DNA of 64,000 nt, taken from positions 1 to 64,000 of the forward strand of contig CACWSO010000008.1 of the NCBI GenBank assembly GCA_902763505.1, given 5' to 3'. The translations under genes were made by a program, and so were the position numbers. A model generated the notes under the pieces. It made no database searches. It saw only the letters and a list, made by a program, of their open reading frames with translations, and had not been told where the DNA came from. This stretch comes from an uncultured Eubacteriales bacterium. Lineage in GTDB: Bacteria; Bacillota; Clostridia; Peptostreptococcales; Anaerovoracaceae. Below, piece after piece: positions 1-7,276 of the stretch (its first letter is position 1; each line of letters begins with the position of its first letter).

Positions 1-228
1 AAACTGAAAGACATTGCATCAACTCAACAGGCATTGCTCGATGCAGCATAAGCAAATATGCGGGATGAGCAATTTACACCACAATTAGGACTTGACCGTT
101 ACGGCGCACCCAAAACATCTGAAATGGACAAAAAATGGCCAGTCGTTACCAATAAATGGAATTCTTCAGCTGGTGAAGGCAATGATTCCTCCGATTGTAG
201 TGAGAAATTGGTGAGAAAACCGCAATAA
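1..228 (+). pseudogene. Gene debris, possibly a transposase remnant
   Basis: The first 51 bases read as the 3' end of an open frame (KLKDIASTQQALLDAA, stop at 49-51). The same frame reopens at an ATG at 58 and runs 56 codons to a stop at 226. The second piece contains DKKWPVV and NKWNSS, vaguely like the W-rich stretch near the C-terminus of IS256-type transposases, but none of the conserved catalytic blocks is visible. No ribosome binding site precedes the ATG at 58. I read it as a decayed coding region whose upstream part lies outside the window. The family assignment is a guess. Confidence 0.25.
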
Positions 229-252
229 TTACACCAGAATTACAATACACCG

Positions 253-320
253 CCTGAGTTGGCGGGCTCATAGCTCCTGAGTCGCCGGGCCCAATAGCTC
301 CTGGGTTGCCGGGCCACGCC
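253..320. repeat. Three imperfect 23-24 bp GC-rich tandem repeats
   Basis: Units begin at 253, 276 and 300 and share the pattern CCTGrGTygsCGGGCyc followed by an ATAGCT tail in the first two. The last unit runs into a dyad, GGTTGCC (304-310) with GGCAACC (326-332). The block is much richer in GC than its surroundings and lies between gene debris and the first intact gene. No function can be read from it. Confidence 0.6.
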
Positions 321-332
321 ACGTGGGCAACC

Positions 333-361
333 TTGACAATTTGGCGACTGCTATGTACCAT
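333..361 (+). promoter_or_regulatory. Weak sigma-A-type promoter candidate
   Basis: TTGACA at 333-338 is a perfect -35. A 17-bp spacer leads to TACCAT at 356-361, a poor -10. It would start transcription about 40 bases before the small gene at 411. Confidence 0.35.
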
Positions 362-410
362 TCAATTAGAACGTATCACTGAGACAGGCCAAAGACTTGG
401 AGGTATGAAA

Positions 411-716
411 ATGATGAGATTCGGCTGGTTTCAGGATCCGGACAATGTGGTTTACGCAGATGTAGATCAGTTCGCAGATCACTTCGGCAAGGAAGCAGGC
501 ATTGAAAACTTCCGCGCTAAGCTGGAGAACTTCAAGGAGAATCCTACGAACGACGGCATTCTTCTCAAGGGCAGAAAGCGTACGACCGTCAAGCTCTTTA
601 TCCCGGATTTGTACTTCGCAGACAAGAAGACAAAGCTGGAGATGGGGGATACTGTCTGGGTCTACATGGGTGAGTACTATCCATGCTATTGCGTGTACTG
701 GCCGCAGGCAGAATAG
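411..716 (+). CDS. Small conserved-looking protein of unknown function
   Basis: A 101-residue soluble protein beginning MMRFGWFQDPDNVVYADVDQ. An earlier in-frame ATG at 405 sits directly on the GGAGG (399-403), so 411, seven bases downstream, is the better start. It is rich in charged residues, has no signal peptide or membrane segment, and has an aromatic C-terminus (YYPCYCVYWPQAE). I do not recognise the family. The gene is followed after 57 bases by the epimerase-MazG gene on the same strand, so the two may be cotranscribed. Function cannot be inferred. Confidence 0.65.
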   Translation: MMRFGWFQDPDNVVYADVDQFADHFGKEAGIENFRAKLENFKENPTNDGILLKGRKRTTVKLFIPDLYFADKKTKLEMGDTVWVYMGEYYPCYCVYWPQAE

Positions 717-773
717 TACACAAGTGCTGTGATGCGGATGAAAAGGAAAAGGAAACAAAGGAAAACAATCTGA

Positions 774-1922
774 ATGAGCAATTACTATGTAAGCTGCGCA
801 CGTATGAAGGAACTGGAGAAGGCGACCGATGAATCCGGTCTGTCCTACTACCAGATGATGGAGAATGCGGGTACGATCGCAGCGAACAGAATCACGGAAA
901 TAACCATGGCAACGCGCCAGCGGCCGCATCCATCGAGTCGTCAGCTGACAGCGCGCATCTACTGCGGCAAAGGCAACAACGGCGGCGATGGTTTTGTTGT
1001 GGCGAGAATTCTAAAGCAGAGAGGCTGGGATGTCAATCTGGTTCTGGTGGATGGAGAACCGCAGACGCCGGATGCCATTACAAACTATGGGCTCACGAAA
1101 GATCTTCAGATTCCGGCTCAGGAACTCGGTGCTGGTCAGGGAGAAACGACTGCGCCTGACGTTGTCGTGGATGCGATCTACGGAACAGGCTTCCACGGAC
1201 GACTTAGGGAAAAGGGTGCCGCTGCCGCAGCGGAGATCGCAGATGCAAAAGCAGCAGGAGCGAAGGTGTTCGCTTTGGATATCCCATCCGGAATGGGCGG
1301 CGATCTCGAAGATGAAAGCGAACTTGATGAGCGCTGTGTCAGAGCGGATGTAACGATTACATTCCATGCGAAGAAAAAAGTGCATCTGCAGCCTTTTGCA
1401 AAAGCCTACTGCGGGCGGATCATCACTGCGGATATCGGCATCGTAGACGATGAGAAAGATGCGGTTGCGGAGCAGGATGCAACCAGTGAAATGAATACAA
1501 CCGATGGGAGGACTGCGGCAGAGCTTGCGGCAAAAGATGTGTACGCATTCCGCGATTTCGTGGATATCGTCGCACTGCTCAGAGCTCCAGACGGGTGCGT
1601 GTGGGATAGAGCGCAAACGCACGAGACCCTCACGAAGTATATGACAGAAGAGGCGCAGGAAGCAGTTGACGCCATGCTGAAAGGGGATGACGAGAACCTG
1701 TGCGAAGAGCTGGGAGATGTACTGCTGCAGGTCGTGCTCAACGCGCAGATCGGAGCGGAGGACGGAGCCTTCACCATCGAAGATGTGATTCAGGGAATTT
1801 CAGAGAAGATGATACGAAGACACCCATGGGTGTTCGGCGACATGGAAGTCGGCAGCATCGATGAGAACGTCTCTCTGTGGGAACAGATCAAACAGAAGGA
1901 AAAAGAAACAAAGAAAAAGTAG
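774..1922 (+). CDS. NAD(P)H-hydrate epimerase fused to MazG nucleotide pyrophosphohydrolase
   Basis: A 382-residue fusion of two metabolite-repair enzymes. Residues 1 to about 225 are a YjeF_N domain, with the NGGDG loop at 69-73, a GTGF motif and ALDIPSG. This domain epimerises the R and S forms of hydrated NAD(P)H. Residues about 260-370 are a MazG-type all-alpha NTP pyrophosphatase, starting at LRAPDGCVWDR and carrying the metal-binding EExxE (292-296) and EELGD (311-315), then IRRHPWVF, typical of the C-terminal MazG domain. The usual YjeF_C dehydratase half is absent. The last residues are lysine-rich. A bidirectional terminator follows. The domain calls are strong; that both halves are active is inference. 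Confidence 0.9.
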   Translation: MSNYYVSCARMKELEKATDESGLSYYQMMENAGTIAANRITEITMATRQRPHPSSRQLTARIYCGKGNNGGDGFVVARILKQRGWDVNLVLVDGEPQTPDAITNYGLTKDLQIPAQELGAGQGETTAPDVVVDAIYGTGFHGRLREKGAAAAAEIADAKAAGAKVFALDIPSGMGGDLEDESELDERCVRADVTITFHAKKKVHLQPFAKAYCGRIITADIGIVDDEKDAVAEQDATSEMNTTDGRTAAELAAKDVYAFRDFVDIVALLRAPDGCVWDRAQTHETLTKYMTEEAQEAVDAMLKGDDENLCEELGDVLLQVVLNAQIGAEDGAFTIEDVIQGISEKMIRRHPWVFGDMEVGSIDENVSLWEQIKQKEKETKKK

Positions 1923-1944
1923 CATAAGATAGAGATTAAAGAAA

Positions 1945-1981
1945 AACGCCTCGGAATCATCCAAGGCGTTTTGTTCTTTTT
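1945..1981. terminator. Bidirectional intrinsic terminator
   Basis: The stem AACGCCTcGG (1945-1954) pairs with CCaAGGCGTT (1961-1970), followed by a T-rich run to 1981 and flanked by A-rich sequence upstream. It lies between convergent genes and can serve both. Confidence 0.8.
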
Positions 1982-1994
1982 GTTATATTCGATA

Positions 1995-2570
1995 TTATTC
2001 TGTGATCTGGAATGGGCTATCGGCCATACCTTCCGCAATCTTCTTCACATGAGTGAAAAGTTCATTGTAGTCTTCTGCCTGATCCGGGTCATCTGGGTTG
2101 TACTGTACGTCAGTCGGGAACAGAGCAACGAATACTTTGTCCACGGTCTTGCCTCTTCCTGCGACACTGTATTCAGGGAATTCTTCATAGGAAGTATCAT
2201 CAGGATCAAAGGCCATGATTGATACGAGGTGACCTTCATAGCCGTCTTCACGTGCATCTTTAGAATAAATCTGCAGGCATGTAGGTGAAGTCTGTTCATA
2301 TCCCCAATCGTCGTCAGGCATCGTCAGAACGAAACCATTTCCGTAGAGCAGGGTGATGTCGTCCTTTTCCACTAAATTGAAACCATCCAGGATATCATAA
2401 TCATCTGTGGCTGTTCCGTCTGTTTCCGCTGTTTCTGTTGCTTCCGTTGATGCGTTTGTGTTTTCCGTTGCGCTCTTTTCCCCTGAATCCGAGTCGCTGC
2501 ATCCGGCAAATCCGAAGACCATGATTGTTATGACACCGGCAAGTAACAGTTTTCTGATATTGTCTCTCAT
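1995..2570 (-). CDS. Predicted lipoprotein of unknown function
   Basis: A 191-residue protein with a textbook lipoprotein signal: MRDNIRK, a hydrophobic core, then FAGC with the lipidated Cys at residue 24. A Ser/Thr/Glu/Asp-rich linker follows (to about residue 58) and then a compact acidic domain of about 130 residues. The start at 2570 is chosen over the upstream ATG at 2639 because GGGAGGG precedes it at the right distance and because it puts the signal peptide at the N-terminus. The domain has motifs such as LVEKDDITLLYGNGFVLTMP and a C-terminal helix, but I do not recognise the family. It should sit on the outer face of the membrane. Confidence 0.8.
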   Translation of the reverse strand: MRDNIRKLLLAGVITIMVFGFAGCSDSDSGEKSATENTNASTEATETAETDGTATDDYDILDGFNLVEKDDITLLYGNGFVLTMPDDDWGYEQTSPTCLQIYSKDAREDGYEGHLVSIMAFDPDDTSYEEFPEYSVAGRGKTVDKVFVALFPTDVQYNPDDPDQAEDYNELFTHVKKIAEGMADSPFQITE

Positions 2571-2693
2571 TCTATCCCTCCCTGCGCCTGAAATGCGCAT
2601 GTGTTCTTCAAGACTGTGAGTATCGATATGGATACTCATCCAGCTACATTATACATGCTCTGCAGCCTACAATTACATTTACTTTTGTTAATA

Positions 2694-2765
2694 TTACTGC
2701 CGCAGGTTACTGCCGCAGAACAAGTATCTGATATTGTCAGAACAAGCAGCGGATATCATCAGAAC
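2694..2765. repeat. Two pairs of short direct repeats in the divergent intergenic region
   Basis: The stretch 2571-2883 separates a minus-strand lipoprotein from the plus-strand protease. It holds TTACTGCCGCAG twice (2694-2705 and 2707-2718) and GATATTGTCAGAAC / GATATCATCAGAAC (2730-2743 and 2752-2765). The first of the second pair also forms the dyad TCTGA-N5-TCAGA (2727-2741). These are candidate operator half-sites. No clear promoter or terminator was found in the rest of the interval. Confidence 0.5.
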
Positions 2766-2883
2766 CGCCGTCTGTATCTTGAAGAATAGCTGCAAATATG
2801 GTTTAATTAAGCAGAGTCTATACATCTTAAAGAAACAACCTGAAACCGGGGAAAAAGAAGATGAAATCTTCAGGAAGGTGATT

Positions 2884-5247
2884 ATGGATAACAGACCTAA
2901 AGCGAGAAAAACGTTCAAAACAGGTGGAGTCAATTCATTGAGCGGAAGCAAACCGGTAGGCGGCCACAGCTCCGGCGGATTCAGCCACAGCAGCGGAGGC
3001 CACAGCAGCAGCTTCGGCGGCGGTCACTTCAGTAGTGGCGGCGGTACGCGAAGCGGAGGCGGCGGACTGATGAAGATCATCATTATTGCGATTGTTTTGA
3101 TCTTCGGCGGAGGCGGCGCGACTCTGGGCGGACTGGGGAACATCTTTAATGGAAACAGCCAGCCGGCACAGCAGTACTACCAGAACACGCCGCAGACATC
3201 GAGCGGATGGTATGCGGAGTCCAATGTGGGCCAGCTCAACAGAGATGTTGCTCCGGAAGCCAGAGACAAATTTACGAAGATTCTTGGCAACGGCAAAGAC
3301 ACCGCAACCATCATGGTATACATGTGCGGTACGGACCTGGAGTCCAACGGCGGCATGGGAACCTACGACCTGCAGGAGATGCTGAATGCCAATGTATCGG
3401 ATAAGGTGAATCTGATTGTATTTACCGGCGGCTGCAGACAGTGGAGAAACAACGTCGTCAGCAGCAGCGTGAACCAGATATACAAAATCACCAACGGCAA
3501 GCTGACATGCCTTGAGAAAAACGCAGGAAACGGTGCCATGACAGATCCGGCAACACTCAGAAGCTTTGTTGCCTGGACAGCGAAGAACTTCCCTGCCAAC
3601 AGAAACATGCTCATCCTGTGGGATCACGGCGGCGGCAGTGCCAGCGGTTTTGGATATGACCAGAAGAATTCCTATCCGAAATCCATGTCACTTGAGAGAA
3701 TCGACCAGGCGCTGAAAAACTCCAAAGTCAAGTTTGACTTCATCGGATTCGACGCATGCCTGATGGCGACGACAGAAACAGCGCTCATGCTGAGCGACCG
3801 TGCAGACTATCTGATCAGCAGCGAAGAGACAGAACCGGGCAAGGGCTGGTACTATACGAACTGGCTGACGGCATTATCCAACGACACATCTATGCCGACT
3901 CTGGATGTAGGCAAGATGATTGTTGATGACTTTACGTCTGAGAGTGCAAAAATCAGAGGAAATCAGCAGACGACGCTGTCAGTTGTAGACCTGGCGGAAC
4001 TGAGCCAGACTGTTCCTGAAGACATCAATGCGTTTGGAACAAAGGCGCAGAGCATGATCAAGAACGGTGATTACAAGACCATCGCGACAGCGAGAAGCGG
4101 AGCGAAGGAGTTTGCTGCCAGCACAGCCATCGACCAAATCGACTTCGTTCACTTCAGTGAGAGACTGGGCACACCGGAAGCTAAGGAACTGGCCAAGACA
4201 CTGCTGAGCGCAGTCAAATACAACAGAACGTCACCGAACGTAGCTAATGCGTACGGACTTTCCATTTACTTCCCTTACAAGAGGGTGGGAACTGTAGATT
4301 CCATGTCGGCGACATACAATGAAATCGGTATGGACCAGAGCTACACCAGCTGCATCAGAATGTTTGCGCAGATGCAGGTAAGCGGACAGGCGATCGGCGG
4401 CGGAACCACATCACCGTTTGAATCCATATTCGGATACGGCAACTCAGGTTCCAGCAGCAATATGAGCGGAGAGGCGATGAATCAGCTGATTCAGTCACTG
4501 TTCTCCGGAAGAGGAATTGACCGCGCCAATATCGAAGGGCTCGACTCCAGCAATTCGAGCTTCCTGGAAGATGGCGGCCTTGAACCACTAGAGGCTGCCG
4601 GCTATGTCGCCAAGAACTGTCTCGACAAAAGCTATCTGGTATGGCAGGAAAACAATCAGGGACAGAAGTGCATTTCCATGCCGGAAGGACAGTGGTCACT
4701 GGTAGAGACGGCAGATAAATCCATGCTCTATCAGGTGGGCGAAGGTTATCTTGACCTCGGACTGGACAATGTATTCGATTTCGACAGCGAGGGCAATCTA
4801 ATTCCGAATGAGGACAACTCCTGGCTCGCACTGAATGGCAAGACAGTCGCTTATTATCACACGGAGACACTGGAAAACGGCGATGATTACTGCATCAAGG
4901 GATACGTACCTTGCCAGATCAACGGCGAAGATGCAAAACTCTATCTGGCCTTTGATCAGGACAACGAACAGGGATATGTCACAGGCGTTCAGTATGACTA
5001 TGATGATGAAGTAACAGAGACAGAAGCGAAGATCGACGCAGATCTCGTGACAGGAGATGAGCTTACATTCACCTGCGATTACTATCCGATGAGCGGCGAC
5101 AAGGAGACCTACGAAATCGGAAGTATGAAAGTAGAGGATCCTGACAGCATCGTAATCTCCAACGTCGACCTTGAGCAGACGAAATCCGTCATCACATATA
5201 GATTCACAGATATTTACGGAGAGTACTACTGGACACCGGCACTGTAG
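2884..5247 (+). CDS. Membrane-anchored clostripain-family (C11) cysteine protease
   Basis: A 787-residue protein starting MDNRPKARK behind AGGAAGGTG. Residues about 20-60 are a Gly/Ser/His-rich low-complexity tract, followed by one hydrophobic segment (LMKIIIIAIVLIFGGGGA) that should anchor the protein with the rest outside. The peptidase domain follows: ATIMVYMCGTDLES, WDHGGG with catalytic His248, and GFDACLMA with catalytic Cys292, the pattern of clostripain and relatives that cleave after basic residues. After about residue 500 comes a long C-terminal region rich in Asp, Gly and Tyr that looks like beta-domain repeats. The fold assignment is secure. Substrate and autocatalytic activation are unknown. 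Confidence 0.9.
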   Translation: MDNRPKARKTFKTGGVNSLSGSKPVGGHSSGGFSHSSGGHSSSFGGGHFSSGGGTRSGGGGLMKIIIIAIVLIFGGGGATLGGLGNIFNGNSQPAQQYYQNTPQTSSGWYAESNVGQLNRDVAPEARDKFTKILGNGKDTATIMVYMCGTDLESNGGMGTYDLQEMLNANVSDKVNLIVFTGGCRQWRNNVVSSSVNQIYKITNGKLTCLEKNAGNGAMTDPATLRSFVAWTAKNFPANRNMLILWDHGGGSASGFGYDQKNSYPKSMSLERIDQALKNSKVKFDFIGFDACLMATTETALMLSDRADYLISSEETEPGKGWYYTNWLTALSNDTSMPTLDVGKMIVDDFTSESAKIRGNQQTTLSVVDLAELSQTVPEDINAFGTKAQSMIKNGDYKTIATARSGAKEFAASTAIDQIDFVHFSERLGTPEAKELAKTLLSAVKYNRTSPNVANAYGLSIYFPYKRVGTVDSMSATYNEIGMDQSYTSCIRMFAQMQVSGQAIGGGTTSPFESIFGYGNSGSSSNMSGEAMNQLIQSLFSGRGIDRANIEGLDSSNSSFLEDGGLEPLEAAGYVAKNCLDKSYLVWQENNQGQKCISMPEGQWSLVETADKSMLYQVGEGYLDLGLDNVFDFDSEGNLIPNEDNSWLALNGKTVAYYHTETLENGDDYCIKGYVPCQINGEDAKLYLAFDQDNEQGYVTGVQYDYDDEVTETEAKIDADLVTGDELTFTCDYYPMSGDKETYEIGSMKVEDPDSIVISNVDLEQTKSVITYRFTDIYGEYYWTPAL

Positions 5248-5293
5248 ACAATTATAATTCACTATAGATATCGAAATGGAAAGGAGCACAATT

Positions 5294-5455
5294 ATGGATA
5301 AGTATGAATGCGGACCTTGCGGACATGTTTATGATCCTGAAGTAGGCGATCCGGATAACGGAATCGCTCCTGGAACACCATTTGAAGATCTGCCTGATGA
5401 CTGGGAATGCCCAGTTTGCGGAGTCGGCAAAGACATGTTCGAAAAAGTTGATTAA
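5294..5455 (+). CDS. Rubredoxin
   Basis: A 53-residue one-iron electron carrier. It has the two classic Cys pairs, CGPCG followed by [13 protein letters not shown] and [12 protein letters not shown], with the conserved acidic and aromatic residues (DDWECP) between them. The start follows an AAGGAG site by seven bases. It probably feeds electrons to flavodiiron proteins or peroxide-reducing enzymes under oxidative stress. A flavodiiron protein with its own rubredoxin module is encoded 8.4 kb downstream. The gene has its own terminator directly after it. Confidence 0.95.
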   Translation: MDKYECGPCGHVYDPEVGDPDNGIAPGTPFEDLPDDWECPVCGVGKDMFEKVD

Positions 5456-5476
5456 TCAATAGGAAATCGAAACGAA

Positions 5477-5513
5477 ACAGCTCCGGAACAATGATTCCGG
5501 AGTTGTTTTTTTG
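5477..5513 (+). terminator. Intrinsic terminator after rubredoxin
   Basis: AACAgCTCCGGAA pairs with TTCCGGAGtTGTT, followed by seven T. The core is nearly identical to the terminator at 8681. Confidence 0.9.
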
Positions 5514-5544
5514 CACATAAATAGCGCTTTAATGCGATAATGGG

Positions 5545-5573
5545 TTGAACATAAAGCGCAGTAAGGTTACAAT
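5545..5573 (+). promoter_or_regulatory. Promoter placing the start site at the ATG of the amidohydrolase
   Basis: TTGAAC (5545-5550), 17-bp spacer, TACAAT (5568-5573). The ATG at 5580 is seven bases past the -10, so the transcript would be leaderless or nearly so. No good ribosome binding site lies upstream of the ATG. Confidence 0.6.
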
Positions 5574-5579
5574 GTACCC

Positions 5580-7208
5580 ATGAAAGCAGAAAAAGTAATA
5601 CTAAGCAATTTAATTTACAGCGGCAAAGGCAGGGGAGTCTTTGACGGCGGTGTTGCAATCAGCGGCGACCGCATCCTGGCAGTGGGAAGCAGACCGGAAA
5701 TTGAGAAGTACATCAGCGAGGACACGGTTGTTTTTGCGTTTGAAGACAAGTTGGTTCTTCCGGGTATCATCGATTCACACATCCACATCACGATGGGCGC
5801 CATGATGGACGATAACGATATCAATCTGGAGGGAACCAAGTCGGCTGAGGAGTGCGCTGCCATTGTACGGGATTATCTGGAACGCAATCCCGATACGGAT
5901 CTGATTCTTGCCAGCGGCTGGATGCTGTCCTTATGGGACAGCCGCGAGCTACCACGGAAGGAGATGCTGGACGATATTTCAACAGACATCCCGATCTGCC
6001 TGCCTACAGCGGACGGATGGCTCGTCTGGGTCAATTCCAAAGCGTTGGAGATGTTCGGTTACACAAAGGAGAGCGTATCAGAGGATGACGCATTCTTCAT
6101 TAAGAAGGATGAAGCAGGAGAGCTCACCGGCGTTCTCTACAACAAGGGCGCGGATCCCGTTTACTTCATGATGATGGACATCGAACCCGCAAAGGCAGAA
6201 CGTCTGCTGCTGAACGCCTTCCGACGCTTCGCAGAGTTCGGAATCACCTCTGTGGGAGATCTGTCCAATGAGCATGTGATCGACAGGGAGCCTGCGGGAT
6301 TCAAGCTCTACAGGAATCTGGAGGCCCAGAACAAGCTGACGTGCCGCATCTTCATCTATCCTGCCATCGATAGGGATCTGACCTTTGCAAAGGCAGGACA
6401 GCTGCAGAAAGAATACAGTGATGGTTATGTCAGGATGCCGGGGTTGAAAGCCTATCAGGATGGTGTCATCGATGCGTGTACAGGTGTCCTGGTGGATCCG
6501 TACATCGATGAACCAGATCATCCGGAAAAGAACGGGGTTCCGATTCACACACAGGAAGAACTGAATGTTAAGGTAACCGCAGCGAACAAGGCGGGATATC
6601 CGGTCAGGATCCACTGTACCGGTGACGGTGCCGTACGCATGTCGCTCAACGCCTTTGAAGCATCCAACAAGGCAAACGGTGAGCATGGTCTGCGGAACTG
6701 CATAGAGCACATCGAGCTGCTTCACGAGGACGACGTTGATCGGTTCCGCGAACTGGGCGTCATCGCCTGCAAACAGCCGGCTCACTTGCAGCTCTCTTCT
6801 GAGGAATTCATGCTGGAAGCGATAGGCGAAGAACGGTGGGGCAGATCTTATCCGATGAAAGGCATCATCGATGCAGGCGGAGAAGTCAACATGAGCACTG
6901 ACTATCCGATTGTGGACATCGATCCGTTCAACAACATATACGCTGCCATCACCAGATGCATGGCTGACGGCACGCCAGTCGGTCCGAATCGGGATGATGT
7001 GATGGACATCTGGGAGACGCTCTACGGATACACCTATTCCGGGGCTTACGTGCTGGGTGTCGAGGACGAACTGGGATCTCTGGAGCTGGGTAAAAAGGCG
7101 GATATCGCCGTGCTCGATGGACGCATCATTGATGAAGCGCCGTCCGACCTGCTGGGGAAGAAGGCCTTGCTTACAATTATGGACGGCAAAGTGGTTTATG
7201 AAGCATAA
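5580..7208 (+). CDS. YtcJ-type metal-dependent amidohydrolase
   Basis: A 542-residue amidohydrolase of the YtcJ/Amidohydro_3 type. The N-terminal beta-sandwich (residues 1 to about 60, ending LVLPGIIDSHIHI) carries the first metal-binding HxH. Later motifs are KAYQDGVIDACTG, VRIHCTGDGAVR, CIEHIELLHEDDVDRF and STDYPIVDIDPF, matching the conserved His and Asp metal ligands of the TIM barrel. The C-terminus returns to the sandwich (LGKKADIAVLDG). Such enzymes hydrolyse amides, formamides or ureides; the substrate here is unknown. An NhaC-type transporter follows after 68 bases in the same unit, suggesting uptake of an organic substrate or ion homeostasis tied to the reaction. Confidence 0.85.
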   Translation: MKAEKVILSNLIYSGKGRGVFDGGVAISGDRILAVGSRPEIEKYISEDTVVFAFEDKLVLPGIIDSHIHITMGAMMDDNDINLEGTKSAEECAAIVRDYLERNPDTDLILASGWMLSLWDSRELPRKEMLDDISTDIPICLPTADGWLVWVNSKALEMFGYTKESVSEDDAFFIKKDEAGELTGVLYNKGADPVYFMMMDIEPAKAERLLLNAFRRFAEFGITSVGDLSNEHVIDREPAGFKLYRNLEAQNKLTCRIFIYPAIDRDLTFAKAGQLQKEYSDGYVRMPGLKAYQDGVIDACTGVLVDPYIDEPDHPEKNGVPIHTQEELNVKVTAANKAGYPVRIHCTGDGAVRMSLNAFEASNKANGEHGLRNCIEHIELLHEDDVDRFRELGVIACKQPAHLQLSSEEFMLEAIGEERWGRSYPMKGIIDAGGEVNMSTDYPIVDIDPFNNIYAAITRCMADGTPVGPNRDDVMDIWETLYGYTYSGAYVLGVEDELGSLELGKKADIAVLDGRIIDEAPSDLLGKKALLTIMDGKVVYEA

Positions 7209-7276
7209 CGGCGTTGGCCGGTTTTGCATAAAGAAATTATCTATTATTCGTTATCATTTACAGAAAGGAGAACAAA

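Noticed and set aside
2734-2883. Extended start of the clostripain-family protease at 2734
   Set aside because: The added residues have no domain features; the ATG at 2884 has a good ribosome binding site and the usual charged N-terminus.
6078-7229. Minus-strand open frame of 383 codons
   Set aside because: It is a mirror of the amidohydrolase coding strand, with no start context or recognisable domain.
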